A stretch of 64,000 bases of DNA from Nocardia albiluteola (GTDB taxonomy: Bacteria > Actinomycetota > Actinomycetes > Mycobacteriales > Mycobacteriaceae): NCBI RefSeq assembly GCF_018860155.1, contig NZ_JAHKNI010000001.1:881333-945332 (forward strand), written 5' to 3'. Numbering within the stretch: position 1 is the first letter of the stretch; every line of letters starts with the position of its first letter. Shown here one piece after another: positions 23,587 through 32,937 of this stretch. A program made the position numbers and the translations under genes. Below the pieces are notes generated by a model. That model had not been told where the DNA came from. It worked only from the letters and a program-made list of their open reading frames with translations, and made no database searches.

Positions 23587-25242
23587 GTGAGCACCGACGA
23601 GGCATCCGAGCCGGGCCCGAGTTTCGTTGTCTGCGGGAACAATCCGCTGGTCTATCAACTGGCGCTGCGCCTGGTGACTCGGTTCGAGGACGGGACCGTC
23701 ACGGTCGTGCTGCCCAATCGCAACGGCAGTTACGTCCCGCAGCTCGAACAGCTCGAACGCGTGCGGATTCAGTGTGCCGAGCGGATCGATGAGGCGACAC
23801 TGCGCGCGGCCGGTGTTGCCGAGGCACGGGCGCTGGCACTGGTGGATCAGGGCGATGTGGCGAACTTCCACTCGGCGTTGCGCGCACACGAGCTGAATCC
23901 GCAGATTCGGCTCGTGATCCGGATGTTCAACACCAGCCTGGGCTTTCGGATCCGGACGTTGTTCGCCGACTGCGTCGTGATGTCCATCTCGGCGGAGGCG
24001 GCGCCGTCGTTCCTCGCGGCCGCGATCAGCGAGCGGACGGTCGACTATCTGCGGCTGAGCGATCGAACGCTCTACGTCGCCGAAGCCCCGGAGACGCCGC
24101 CGGAGCGGGTGGTGTGCGGGCTGGCCGTCGGAACGGGTGAGGAGATCACCCTGGTGCCGCCCCCCGCCGCGGACGGCCGGGTGCTCGCGCTGTCCGGGCG
24201 CGCGTCGTATTCGCCGGGCCGGCCGCGCCTGTGGCTGAGCCTGCTCCGATATCTGGTGCGCCACGACCTGATTCGCCTGCTGCTGGGCCTGGTGGCGCTC
24301 ATCGCCCTCGGCTGCTGCCTGCTGGTGCTGATCGGAACGGGCTGGGGCGCAGCGGCATACGAGACGATGCTCGACGCGGCGGGCGCGGCCGCGCCGGAGC
24401 CGGAGAAGTCCGCGCTGTTCAAGGTGCTGCAACTGACCATCACCTTCCTCGGGCTGACGATGACGCCGGTGGTCACCGCGCTGGTGGTCGGCGGGGTACT
24501 GCGGGCGCAGCTGGCCGATTTCACCGTCCCGGATCCGGCGCGATTCGAGGACCACGTCGTGGTGGCCGGGCTCGGTAATGTCGGCATGCGCGTGCTCGAG
24601 CAGCTCAGCGACCTCGGGGTCCGGGTGGTCGGGCTGGACCACGACGAGAACGCCCGCGGCGTTCCGCTGGCCCGCACGCTCGGGGTGCCCGTGGTGATCG
24701 GCCAGGCCACCTGGGAGGACTCGCTGCGCGCGGCCGGGATCGCGCGGGCCCGGGCGCTGGTGGTGGCCACCAGCAGCGATGCGGTGAATCTCGAGGCCGC
24801 GATGCTCGGCCAGTCCTACCGGGACGATCTGCGGGTGGTGCTGCGCCTGTCCGACGACGACCTTGCCGACCGGGTGCAGCGCACGCTACGTAAGGCGGTG
24901 GTGCGCAGCGTCTTTCAGCTCGCCGCCGACGGTTTCGCCGCGGCGATGAGCGAGCGCCGGGTGATCGCGACGCTCGCGGTCGACCACACCACCCTGATGG
25001 TGGCCGAGGTGCCCGTCCAGGCCGGTTCGGACCTGGTGAACAAGCCCATCGGCACCGCGAACCTGCCCGAATACGTCCGGGTGCTCGCCCTGCAGCGCGA
25101 CGCCGGTGCGGTGCTGGAATGGCGGCCCGGCCCGGAAACCGTGCTGGCCGAGGGGAATCAGCTGGTCGTCGTCACTACCAGAACGGGCCTCGACGACCTG
25201 CTCGCCCGCACGGAGAGCGCTCCCGAGCGGCTCGGCCTCTAG
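23587..25242 (+). CDS. Double RCK/TrkA-N membrane protein, ion-channel-like
   Basis: A 551-residue protein with an N-terminal RCK-like domain (about 11-200), two membrane helices (about 229-252 and 281-305), and a second TrkA-N domain (about 322-550; VVVAGLGNVGMRVLEQL nucleotide-binding motif). This order resembles actinobacterial CASTOR/POLLUX-related putative channels. The loop between the helices (residues 253-280) has no TVGYG potassium filter, so the ion is unknown or the protein may be a sensor. It follows the TetR gene by 22 bases and may be controlled by it. Confidence 0.75.
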   Translation: MSTDEASEPGPSFVVCGNNPLVYQLALRLVTRFEDGTVTVVLPNRNGSYVPQLEQLERVRIQCAERIDEATLRAAGVAEARALALVDQGDVANFHSALRAHELNPQIRLVIRMFNTSLGFRIRTLFADCVVMSISAEAAPSFLAAAISERTVDYLRLSDRTLYVAEAPETPPERVVCGLAVGTGEEITLVPPPAADGRVLALSGRASYSPGRPRLWLSLLRYLVRHDLIRLLLGLVALIALGCCLLVLIGTGWGAAAYETMLDAAGAAAPEPEKSALFKVLQLTITFLGLTMTPVVTALVVGGVLRAQLADFTVPDPARFEDHVVVAGLGNVGMRVLEQLSDLGVRVVGLDHDENARGVPLARTLGVPVVIGQATWEDSLRAAGIARARALVVATSSDAVNLEAAMLGQSYRDDLRVVLRLSDDDLADRVQRTLRKAVVRSVFQLAADGFAAAMSERRVIATLAVDHTTLMVAEVPVQAGSDLVNKPIGTANLPEYVRVLALQRDAGAVLEWRPGPETVLAEGNQLVVVTTRTGLDDLLARTESAPERLGL

Positions 25243-25434
25243 GTGGATCGCAAGTCGGCGGAGCTTGCGGAGCCGGTGGGGTGGGTGAATGCAGCCGGAC
25301 CGCGGTCCTGCCCTGCCGGCCGATGGCACGGGCGCCGCGATTGCCGCCGATCGTGGTGGCAGCCGTGCGGCCCGCACCGGCGGACGGACATAGGGGTGCG
25401 GATCACCGTGAGTCCCGCGCGGTAGCGTTCGGAC

Positions 25435-26295
25435 ATGGAGACTGTTCCGATCCAGGTGCCCGACGGCAGCACGGTGCCGGTGCGGTTGATTCCGGCATGG
25501 GGGAAGCATCGACACCCGATCACGGCGGATGCGCCGCGCGCGGTCGTGGTGATCATTCCGGGCCTGGGGGTGCCCGCGATCTACTACAGCGATTTCGCCA
25601 AGGAGCTGGCCGGACGTGGCGTCGACGTGGCGATCGGGGAGCTGCGCGGCAATGGTGACTCCCGGCCCAAACCGGACGCCGACAGTGCCTACGGGTACCA
25701 CGAACTCGTCTCGGTCGACTTCCCGGCGATGTTCGAGGTCGTGCGCGACCGCTTCCCGGACAGTACGCCGATTCTGCTGGGGCACAGCATGGGTGGGCAG
25801 CTGGGGGTGATGTACGCCGCGCGGATTCGCGGGCGCCTCGGCGGAATCGTGCTGGTCGCCTCGGGCACCCCGTACTACCGCGGCTACAGCGGCATCGCCC
25901 GCTCGGGCATGCTGCTGGGCCCCGCAGCGGTCTCGCTGACCGCCCATCTGGCCGGGTTCTGGCCCGGCGACCGCGTCACCGCGGGCGGTTTCGGCCGGCA
26001 GTCCAGGGTGCTGATCTCCGACTGGGCGCGGTTGGCCCGCACCGGGCGATTCGTCCCCGTCGGCGCCGATATCGACTACGAGGAGCGCATCGCCCGGCTG
26101 AAGCTGCCGGTGCTGTCGATCACGGTCGAGGGCGACGAGGCGACCCCGCGCGGCGCGGCCGAGCACCTGCTGGAGAAGCTGCCCGACGCGGCCATCACCA
26201 CCTGGCACGAGCCGAAACCGCTGGGCCACAACGGATGGATCACCGATCCGCAGACCACCGTCGACCGCATCGAGCGGTGGCTGCGGGATCGGTGA
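25435..26295 (+). CDS. Alpha/beta hydrolase
   Basis: A 286-residue alpha/beta hydrolase: oxyanion-type strand VVVIIPGLGVPAIYY, nucleophile elbow LLGHSMGGQLG near residue 118, and a late His in PLGHNGWI near residue 264 as the third catalytic residue. The substrate cannot be told; S33-type or esterase activity is likely. TAGCGT, a possible -10, lies 8-13 bases before the ATG, suggesting a leaderless mRNA. The gene converges on the prolyl-oligopeptidase-like gene. Confidence 0.85.
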   Translation: METVPIQVPDGSTVPVRLIPAWGKHRHPITADAPRAVVVIIPGLGVPAIYYSDFAKELAGRGVDVAIGELRGNGDSRPKPDADSAYGYHELVSVDFPAMFEVVRDRFPDSTPILLGHSMGGQLGVMYAARIRGRLGGIVLVASGTPYYRGYSGIARSGMLLGPAAVSLTAHLAGFWPGDRVTAGGFGRQSRVLISDWARLARTGRFVPVGADIDYEERIARLKLPVLSITVEGDEATPRGAAEHLLEKLPDAAITTWHEPKPLGHNGWITDPQTTVDRIERWLRDR

Positions 26296-26321
26296 GCGCC
26301 CGGCGGGTCGACGTGGGGCGG

Positions 26322-28376
26322 TCAGGCCGTCGTGCGTTTCTCGATCAGCATCTGGGTGAAGAACTCGTAGATCAGGGTCGCCTGGAACGCCATCTGCTTG
26401 TTGTCGGCGGCGCCGCCGTGCCCACCCTCGATGTTCTCGTGGTACCAGACGGTGTGGCCCTGTTCCTCCAGAAGCGCGGCCATCTTCCGGGCGTGCCCGG
26501 GGTGGACGCGGTCGTCGCGGGTGGAGGTGGTGAGCAGGATCGGGGGATAGGCGGCCTCGGCGCGGGTGTTCTGGTACGGCGAGTACCGGGAGATGTACTC
26601 CCATTCCTCGGGCTTGTCCGGGTCGCCGTACTCGGCGACCCAGGAGGCGCCCGCGAGCAGCAGGTGGTAGCGCCGCATGTCCAGCAGCGGCACCTGGCAG
26701 ACGATGGCGCCGAACAGCTCCGGGTAGCGGGTGAGCATCACGCCCATCAGCAGGCCGCCGTTGCTGCCGCCCACCGCTCCCAGTTGCGAGGCGGTCGTGA
26801 TCCCGCGTGCGACAAGGTCTTTCGCGATCGAGGAGAAGTCCTCGTAGACCCGGTGCCGGTTGGCCTTCTGCGCCTGGGTGTGCCACTGCGGCCCGTATTC
26901 GCCGCCGCCACGGATGTTCGTCATCACCCAGGCGCCGCCGCGCTCGAGCCAGCCCATGCCCGAGGCGCCGCTGTACGCGGGGGTCCGGGAGATCTCGAAG
27001 CCGCCGTAGCCGGACATCACCGCCGGGATCGGCCGGTCGCGGTGATCGCGGTGGCGAATCACGAAGTACGGCACCTGCGTTCCGTCGTCGGACGTGGCGA
27101 AGAACTGCTCGGTCTCGATGCCCTCGGCGTCGAAGAAGCCGGGCTCCTGCTTGAGCAGCGTGGCCGATTTCCCCACCGCGCCGGACAGCAGCGTGGCCGG
27201 GGTGGTGAAACCGCTTGTGGTGAGCATGAATTCGTCCCCGCCCTCGAGCGGATCCAGATTCATGACGTTGGTAGTGGACATCGCCGGGGTGTCGGCAAGC
27301 GGTTCGCGGGTCCAGGCCTGGCCCGGGGTCAGCACGTACAGCTTGGTCTGGACGTCCTCGAGCGTGATGAGCAGCAGATGGTGCTCGGTCCAGCCGTAGC
27401 CGTGCAGGGCGGTGTGCTCGTCGGGGGTGAAGATGATCTCGAAATCGCGTGCACCGTCGAGGAATTCGTTCAGATCCATGGTGATCAGCGCGCCCGCGGG
27501 ATAGGTTCGACCGCCCACCTCCCACGGCGTCTTCAGCCGCAGCAGCAGCCAGTTCTTGTACCAGGACACCGAGGCGTCGGTGGGCGCGTCCAGGTGGATC
27601 AGCGAGCCGTCGTCCGCGAGCAGATAGACGATCTCGTTGAAGAAATCCGTGGCGCGGGAGACGAAATGCCTTTCATAGCCCGGCGTGCGGTCGTAGCCGG
27701 CGGACACCGAGACATCGCCCGCCTCGCCCTCGAAGATCGTCACCGCCTCCTCGAGGGGAGTTCCGCGCTTCCAGCGCTTGGCGATTCGCGGATATCCGGA
27801 ATCGGTCAGCGAATCCGGGCCGAAATCGGTTCCGACATAGACGGTATCGGCGTCGATCCAGCGAAGCTGGGATTTTGCCTCCGGCAGAAAGAAACCGCCG
27901 TCCGCCTCGTCTCGGAATTGCTTGGTCGCCATATCGAATTCGCGCACCACCTTGGCATCGGCGCCGCCGCGCGAGAGGCTGATCAGCGCGAGCGACTGAT
28001 CCGGGCGCAGCACCGCCGCGCCGCCCCACACCCAGTTCTCCTCGTCCGCCGCGGCCAGCGCGTCGAGGTCGATCAGGACCTCCCAGTCCGGATCCGTGGT
28101 CGCGTATTCGGCGAACGTGGTACGGCGCCACAGGCCCTTGGAGTGCTCGGCGTCGCGCCAGAAGTTGTACAGCCAGGCGCCGCGGCGGGCCGGGTACGGG
28201 ATGCGGGCGTCGGTGTCGAGCAGGTCGAGGATGCGATGCTCCAGCGCGCTGAACCGATCCGAGGTGGCGAACCGTTCGACGACCACGTCGTTGTGCGCCC
28301 GGGCGAAATCGAGCGCCCGGTCCCCGGTCACCTCCTCCAGCCAGAGGTACGGATCGGTCTGCTGCTCCTGACTCAT
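26322..28376 (-). CDS. Prolyl oligopeptidase family serine peptidase (S9A)
   Basis: A 684-residue S9A peptidase. The N-terminal DPYLWLEEV motif opens the seven-bladed propeller domain (to about residue 400); the catalytic domain carries the nucleophile motif [12 protein letters not shown] (about 545), an Asp in [12 protein letters not shown] and the His in NIEGGHGG near the C-terminus. It would cleave short peptides after proline in the cytoplasm, as no signal peptide is present. The ATG at 28376 gives [10 protein letters not shown]; an ATG three codons earlier (28385) is also possible. Confidence 0.92.
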   Translation of the reverse strand: MSQEQQTDPYLWLEEVTGDRALDFARAHNDVVVERFATSDRFSALEHRILDLLDTDARIPYPARRGAWLYNFWRDAEHSKGLWRRTTFAEYATTDPDWEVLIDLDALAAADEENWVWGGAAVLRPDQSLALISLSRGGADAKVVREFDMATKQFRDEADGGFFLPEAKSQLRWIDADTVYVGTDFGPDSLTDSGYPRIAKRWKRGTPLEEAVTIFEGEAGDVSVSAGYDRTPGYERHFVSRATDFFNEIVYLLADDGSLIHLDAPTDASVSWYKNWLLLRLKTPWEVGGRTYPAGALITMDLNEFLDGARDFEIIFTPDEHTALHGYGWTEHHLLLITLEDVQTKLYVLTPGQAWTREPLADTPAMSTTNVMNLDPLEGGDEFMLTTSGFTTPATLLSGAVGKSATLLKQEPGFFDAEGIETEQFFATSDDGTQVPYFVIRHRDHRDRPIPAVMSGYGGFEISRTPAYSGASGMGWLERGGAWVMTNIRGGGEYGPQWHTQAQKANRHRVYEDFSSIAKDLVARGITTASQLGAVGGSNGGLLMGVMLTRYPELFGAIVCQVPLLDMRRYHLLLAGASWVAEYGDPDKPEEWEYISRYSPYQNTRAEAAYPPILLTTSTRDDRVHPGHARKMAALLEEQGHTVWYHENIEGGHGGAADNKQMAFQATLIYEFFTQMLIEKRTTA

Positions 28377-28488
28377 AAGAGCCATTCTTACCGACGGTCC
28401 GCCCCGCCTCGCGCCGAACGGCCGCGGCATACCGATGTGCGCAAACCTGCCCCTGCCGCGGATATCGCTCTGCGTTAGGCTCGAGGTC

Positions 28489-29892
28489 GTGACTTCCCAC
28501 TACGATGTCGTCGTTCTCGGCGCTGGGCCCGGCGGTTACGTCGCCGCGATCCGCGCCGCTCAGCTCGGTTTGCGAACAGCGATCGTCGAGCAGAAATACT
28601 GGGGCGGGGTGTGCCTGAACGTCGGGTGCATTCCGTCCAAGGCCCTGCTGCGCAATGCGGAGCTTGCGCATATCTTCACCAAGGAAGCCAGGACGTTCGG
28701 AATCTCCGGCGAGGCGAGCTTCGACTTCGGCGCGGCGTTCGACCGCAGCCGCAAGGTCGCCGACGGCCGCGTCAAGGGCGTTCATTTCCTGATGAAGAAG
28801 AACAAGATCGACGAGTTCGATGGGAAGGGTACTTTCACCGATTCCCACACGCTCTCGGTCGCGCTGAGCAACGGCAACAGCGAGACGATCACCTTCGACA
28901 ACGCGATCATCGCCACCGGCACCGAGACCAAGCTGCTGCCGGGCACCTCGCTGTCGGCGAACGTGGTCACCTACGAGGAGCAGATCCTCACCCGCGACCT
29001 GCCCGGGTCGATCCTCATCGTGGGCGCGGGTGCGATCGGCATGGAGTTCGCCTACGTCCTGAAGAACTACGGCGTCGACGTGCGCATCGTGGAGTTCCTG
29101 GACCGCGCGCTGCCGAACGAGGACGCCGACGTCTCCAAGGAGATCACCAAGGCGTACAAGAAGCTGGGCGTCACCATCACCACCGGTGCCTCGGTGCAGT
29201 CCATCGAGGACAACGGCACCAAGGTCACCGTCTCGATCAGGGACAACAAGTCCGGCGCGGTCGAGACCGTCACCGTCGACAAGGTGCTGCAGGCCGTCGG
29301 CTTCGCGCCCCGGGTGCGGGGCTTCGGCCTCGAGGCCACCGGCGTGCAGCTCACCGACCGCGGCGCCATCGCGATCGACGACTACATGCGTACCAGCGTC
29401 CCGCACATCTACGCCATCGGTGACGTCACCGCGATGCTGCAGCTCGCCCACGTCGCGGAGGCGCAGGGCGTGGTCGCGGCCGAGACCATCGCCGGTGCGG
29501 AGACCCAGTCGCTGGGCGACTACCGGATGATGCCGCGCGCCACCTTCTGCCAGCCGCAGGTTGCCAGCTTCGGCCTGACCGAGGAGCAGGCGCGCGCGGA
29601 GGGCTACGACGTCAAGGTCGCGACCTTCCCGTTCACCGCCAACGGCAAGGCGCACGGCCTGGGCGACCCGACGGGTTTCGTGAAGCTGATCGCCGACGCC
29701 AAGTACGGCGAGCTGATCGGCGGGCATCTCATCGGCCCCGACGTGTCCGAGCTGCTGCCCGAGCTGACGCTGGCGCAGAAGTGGGATCTGACGGTCAACG
29801 AGCTGGCCCGCAACGTGCACACGCACCCGACCCTGAGCGAGGCGCTGCAGGAGGCGATCCACGGGCTGGCCGGGCACATGATCAACTTCTGA
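28489..29892 (+). CDS. lpd: Dihydrolipoyl dehydrogenase
   Basis: A 467-residue lipoamide dehydrogenase with FAD motif [15 protein letters not shown], redox disulfide [13 protein letters not shown] (about 38-50), NAD motif [15 protein letters not shown] and C-terminal catalytic [10 protein letters not shown]. It is the E3 of pyruvate and 2-oxoglutarate dehydrogenase complexes and, in mycobacteria, of the peroxynitrite reductase system. The GTG at 28489 gives the family-typical start [17 protein letters not shown] at 28476-28481 fits a -10 so close to the start that the mRNA is probably leaderless. It corresponds to Rv0462, which is near ramB and icl in mycobacteria. Confidence 0.95.
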   Translation: MTSHYDVVVLGAGPGGYVAAIRAAQLGLRTAIVEQKYWGGVCLNVGCIPSKALLRNAELAHIFTKEARTFGISGEASFDFGAAFDRSRKVADGRVKGVHFLMKKNKIDEFDGKGTFTDSHTLSVALSNGNSETITFDNAIIATGTETKLLPGTSLSANVVTYEEQILTRDLPGSILIVGAGAIGMEFAYVLKNYGVDVRIVEFLDRALPNEDADVSKEITKAYKKLGVTITTGASVQSIEDNGTKVTVSIRDNKSGAVETVTVDKVLQAVGFAPRVRGFGLEATGVQLTDRGAIAIDDYMRTSVPHIYAIGDVTAMLQLAHVAEAQGVVAAETIAGAETQSLGDYRMMPRATFCQPQVASFGLTEEQARAEGYDVKVATFPFTANGKAHGLGDPTGFVKLIADAKYGELIGGHLIGPDVSELLPELTLAQKWDLTVNELARNVHTHPTLSEALQEAIHGLAGHMINF

Positions 29893-29919
29893 GTTGTTCA
29901 GCTGAACTGTATCGTGAAG

Positions 29920-29952
29920 GCGCCCTTCGGTTTTCGAACCGTGGGGCGCTTT
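29920..29952 (+). terminator. Terminator of lpd
   Basis: Two stacked stems (GCGCCC/GGGCGC and CGGTT/AACCG separated by a 2x2 internal loop) with a TTCG tetraloop, followed by TTTTGTG. Confidence 0.8.
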
Positions 29953-30138
29953 TGTGTGCGTGGGTCGCTGCGACGCAGCGAATTGGATTACGCCACTCTG
30001 GAAATTCCAGATACTGCGTGTCTTGGGTGTTCGTCGGTGTGTCGCCCTGGAAAGGGTGCGGATGCGGGGTTGAGCTGGTGTTATTCGCGATGTCCTGCTT
30101 ACGATTGCGATGCCCAGAACGAGGGAGGGATACACATC

Positions 30139-30798
30139 ATGAGCGTTATGGCTGTAGTCCACCGGCATAGTGAGCTGCCTGAAGATCCCTATGACCTGTG
30201 GATGCGAGACGAACTGGCGGACATTCTCGACCTGCCGCACGACGGCACACGGGCCGAGATCATCGGGGGGGAAATCGTTGTGGCACCAGGGCCGAAGTTC
30301 GCGCACTGCGCAATCGTGAGCGATATTCACGAAGTGATCGCGGTGGCCAAGGCAGTCGACCCGGCGTTCCGGTGGACGTGTGTGCAGATGCAGGATTTGA
30401 ATCTCAGCGATATCCATGACGGGTACATCCCCGACCTGTGCATCATGGACAGGGAGATCGCACGGCAGGCGCGCGTCGATAACGTGCACAAGCTTCTGCC
30501 GCACCAGTTGGCATTCGCCGTCGAGGTCACTTCGCCTTCCACCGCTACTGAGGATCGCTGTCCCGGTCCCCGGCGGGTTCGCCCGAGCAAGTGGAACGGC
30601 TATGCGCGTGTGGGCATCGGGTATTACCTGATCGTCGATCGAGACCCGAAGGTGGCTGTATCCACGCTGTACGCCGAACCGGATCGCGAGTCCGGCAGCT
30701 ACCAGGAGTCGGTGAGCTGGAAGTTCGGGGAGACGATCGAGCTGCCGGAACCGTTCGGCATCTCAATCCGTACCGACGAGTGGACGCCCTGGGAGTAG
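30139..30798 (+). CDS. Uma2 (DUF820) family PD-(D/E)XK nuclease-like protein
   Basis: A 219-residue protein of the Uma2/DUF820 family: EIIGGEIVVAPGP at the start of the fold, DGYIPDLCIMD with the first acidic residue, AFAVEVTSPS with the (D/E)xV motif, and YARVGIGYYLIVDRD. These proteins have a restriction-endonuclease fold; most have no known substrate and are abundant in cyanobacteria and actinobacteria. An unusual RCPGPRRVRPS segment follows the catalytic strand. The ATG at 30139 has GGGAGGGA upstream; an earlier frame start is rejected because it lies in the lpd terminator region. Confidence 0.8.
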   Translation: MSVMAVVHRHSELPEDPYDLWMRDELADILDLPHDGTRAEIIGGEIVVAPGPKFAHCAIVSDIHEVIAVAKAVDPAFRWTCVQMQDLNLSDIHDGYIPDLCIMDREIARQARVDNVHKLLPHQLAFAVEVTSPSTATEDRCPGPRRVRPSKWNGYARVGIGYYLIVDRDPKVAVSTLYAEPDRESGSYQESVSWKFGETIELPEPFGISIRTDEWTPWE

Positions 30799-30857
30799 AT
30801 GCACCGGCGCCGAAGTGTGGCGGCCGCTGATGTTGTCGCTGACGAAGCGGAACAGTC

Positions 30858-31724
30858 TCACCCTGGGGAATTCGCGGTCGGGTCGACGACGGCATCGATC
30901 CGGTGGATCAAGCCGTTGTCGATGGTCAGTACCAGGACGGCGAACAGTCTGTTGTCACGAGAGGAGAGGATCGCAGGGCGGCCGTAGGCCGGGTGCGGGA
31001 CCATCGTGACTTCCGGGTCGAAGTAGCGGGTCAGGTTGGCAATGATGTCCTGGGGGCCGCGGCTCAGGACGGGGTCGAAGCCGGTGCCGGGGAGGAAGGT
31101 TGCCAGCCCCCAGGCGTCCTCGTGCAGCACAGCCGCCAGGGCGACGATGTCTCCGCCGGCGCAGGCCTCGATAAAGGTGCGAGTGACCTCGTGATGCTGT
31201 TCCTGCGCAACGGTTTTCGAGGAGCTCTCGGCGGCGGCGATCTTCTGGCGGGCGCGGCGAGCGAGCTGGCGGCAGGTGCCGATCGGGCGGCCGAGGGTCT
31301 CGGCGATCGTCTCGAACGGTAGCGAGAAGACGTCGTGCAGGATGAATGCGACGCGCTCGGCGGGGCTCAGGCGTTGCAGGACAACGAACATCGCCCCCTG
31401 CACCTCCTGGTCCAGGGTGACGCGGTCGGCCGGGTCGGCGTCCGGGGGTTGAGTCAGTGAGATCTGGTCGGTCAGATCGAGCGGGTCGGCCGGGGTCTCG
31501 CGGCGCATCCGGGCGCTGCGCAGCTGGTCCAGGCACAGGTGCGCGGTCACCGTGGTCAGCCAGGCGCGATCGTCATCCACGTCCGGCGTGCGGGCGAGCC
31601 TGGTGAACGCCTCCTGCACCACGTCCTCGGCCGCGCCGACATCGCCCAGCATGCGCAGGGCCAAGCCGACCAGGTGGTGGCGGTGTGCTCGCCATGGATT
31701 GGCGAGATCGCGGGTCATCTCCAT
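30858..31724 (-). CDS. ECF sigma factor of SigJ type with SnoaL-like C-terminal domain
   Basis: A 288-residue sigma factor: region 2 (about 15-80; ALRMLGDVGAAEDVVQEAFTRL), region 4 (about 115-170; LSPAERVAFILHDVFSLPFETIAETLGRP), then a SnoaL-like domain of about 110 residues (TFIEACAGGDIVALAAVLHEDA onward). Sigma factors of this group have no separate anti-sigma gene and are modulated by the fused C-terminal domain. The ATG at 31724 has AGGAT upstream. An ECF-like promoter at 31733-31759 precedes it, and the same promoter sequence faces the divergent secreted-protein gene, suggesting autoregulation with one partner target. Confidence 0.88.
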   Translation of the reverse strand: MEMTRDLANPWRAHRHHLVGLALRMLGDVGAAEDVVQEAFTRLARTPDVDDDRAWLTTVTAHLCLDQLRSARMRRETPADPLDLTDQISLTQPPDADPADRVTLDQEVQGAMFVVLQRLSPAERVAFILHDVFSLPFETIAETLGRPIGTCRQLARRARQKIAAAESSSKTVAQEQHHEVTRTFIEACAGGDIVALAAVLHEDAWGLATFLPGTGFDPVLSRGPQDIIANLTRYFDPEVTMVPHPAYGRPAILSSRDNRLFAVLVLTIDNGLIHRIDAVVDPTANSPG

Positions 31725-31732
31725 ATCATCCT

Positions 31733-31759
31733 GGACGAGATGGGCGGCGGGAAAGTTAC
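31733..31759 (-). promoter_or_regulatory. ECF-type promoter of the sigma factor gene
   Basis: On the minus strand GTAACTTT-N12-CTCGTCC. It resembles the SigJ-type -35/-10 pattern I recall (GTCACA, about 16 bases, CGTCCT). The start codon at 31724 is only nine bases past the -10, so a leaderless or near-leaderless transcript is expected. Confidence 0.75.
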
Positions 31760-31771
31760 ACACGGCGCCCG

Positions 31772-31798
31772 GTAACTTTGCTCGGCGCCGTCTCGTCC
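31772..31798 (+). promoter_or_regulatory. ECF-type promoter of the secreted-protein gene
   Basis: On the plus strand GTAACTTT-N12-CTCGTCC, identical in both boxes and spacing to the divergent promoter. The ATG at 31806 lies seven bases past the -10. The two -35 boxes form a perfect 8-bp inverted repeat separated by 12 bases. Confidence 0.75.
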
Positions 31799-31805
31799 AT
31801 CAGAT

Positions 31806-32759
31806 ATGACAAATTTTGAAGCCGACATACCCGAGGCGTCCGATGGCCGGCCTCGGACATCGCGCACGCGCCGCCTGCTCGGACTCGCAGCCGGTAGGTG
31901 CCGGGGTGTGACATCGCGGACGGCGCTCGCGGCATTCGCCGTAACCGGGTTGCTCGGCGGCTCCGCCGGCGTTGCGACCGCCGCGCCGGACGACGCCGCC
32001 CCGTACCTGGGCACCTGGAATTACGATCAGCCCGACGCGGCCACCATGACCGACGTCGCCACCATGAACCTGCTCGGCTACACCGCGCAGTTCCCGCAGA
32101 TCGGGACCGTGACGTTCAGCCGGGGAGCGAACGGGGAGGTGCTCGGCCATACCGACCAGGGCTGCACGTGGCGGTTCCGCGTCGAGCCCGGGGCGCTCGA
32201 ACTCGCCTCCGCCGATCAGCACTGCTTCAATCGAATCATCAACTCCGAGTACAACATCGACCGGTGGCGGGTGCAGATTGACGGCAACCGGGAGCGGGAG
32301 GTGTTGCACGCCAACAGCTATCTTGCGGGGCAGACGTTCTCCTTCGGCCTCGCCGAGGGACGCCGCACGCGGGCCGGAATCACCGATAGGGCCGAGACCG
32401 TCCGGAACTTCGCCGGAACGTGGCGGTTCGATCCGCCGGATCCGGCGCGGCTGGTCAACCTCGGAACGGTCGCCGGAGCGGTGCCGGTGCCGGTGCCGAC
32501 GGCATTCAGCGGAACGCTGAATTACCGTGCTGGAAACGGCAATACGATCGTCGCCCGCACCGACGACGGCTGTGACTGGACGCTGGCCGCCGACGGCAAC
32601 ACGGCCGAGCTGTCGCCACCCACCCAGACCTGCCACGGGGTCGCACGTGACTTCTGGTCCGTCGCCGCGGACGGGCAGCGGCAGACCACCATCATGGAGG
32701 GGACGAACCCGGACGGCTCGCGGTTCCTGCTCACCAACGGAGAGCTGTCGCGGCCGTGA
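31806..32759 (+). CDS. Secreted protein with tandem duplicated domain, likely ECF target
   Basis: A 317-residue protein with a long basic N-region, a hydrophobic helix (TALAAFAVTGLLGGSAGVA) and an AxA-like cleavage site near residue 60. The mature part holds two related domains: 67-172 starting YLGTWNYDQPD and 202-311 starting FAGTWRFDPPD. Both have (D)xGCxW and a second Cys exactly 20 residues later (C120/C140 and C256/C276), pointing to one disulfide per domain. No named family is recognised. It shares a divergent promoter region with the ECF sigma gene and is probably its dedicated target. No Shine-Dalgarno element is present, consistent with a leaderless mRNA. Confidence 0.75.
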   Translation: MTNFEADIPEASDGRPRTSRTRRLLGLAAGRCRGVTSRTALAAFAVTGLLGGSAGVATAAPDDAAPYLGTWNYDQPDAATMTDVATMNLLGYTAQFPQIGTVTFSRGANGEVLGHTDQGCTWRFRVEPGALELASADQHCFNRIINSEYNIDRWRVQIDGNREREVLHANSYLAGQTFSFGLAEGRRTRAGITDRAETVRNFAGTWRFDPPDPARLVNLGTVAGAVPVPVPTAFSGTLNYRAGNGNTIVARTDDGCDWTLAADGNTAELSPPTQTCHGVARDFWSVAADGQRQTTIMEGTNPDGSRFLLTNGELSRP

Positions 32760-32779
32760 TGCCGAGGGCGCAGTGGGCT

Positions 32780-32888
32780 GGATGTGGTGCAGCTCGTGCA
32801 CTTTCTCCGCGACCTCCGTGCCCAAGTAGGGGACGGTGTACTCGACGTGCGGTGGGATGGACTGCCGCACCGCGCGGTGGAATCACGC
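32780..32888 (-). pseudogene. Decayed partial copy of the neighbouring HxlR gene
   Basis: This stretch closely matches the region 33000-33105 of the adjacent HxlR gene: both encode QSIPPHVEYT followed by LGTEVA and HEL on the minus strand. Shared runs include GTGTACTCGACGTGCGG and CACCGCGCGGTGGA. The copy lacks the DNA-binding domain and any start. It is the relic of a tandem duplication of about 215 bases offset, or of a recombination event. Confidence 0.75.
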
Positions 32889-32937
32889 CGCCACGTGTGA
32901 CGTCAATGTGGGCGTACCGGTCGGACCTCGATGATGC

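Noticed and set aside
24886..27525. 879-codon open frame on the minus strand
   Set aside because: It crosses the RCK-protein and hydrolase genes antisense and the peptidase gene out of frame; both real genes have clear motifs.
26235..28478. 747-codon open frame on the plus strand
   Set aside because: Antisense shadow of the well-supported S9A peptidase gene.
27673..30504. 943-codon open frame on the minus strand
   Set aside because: It runs antisense through lpd and then into the prolyl-oligopeptidase gene in the wrong frame; composition is His/Arg/Gln-rich and matches no family. It is a product of high-GC codon bias.
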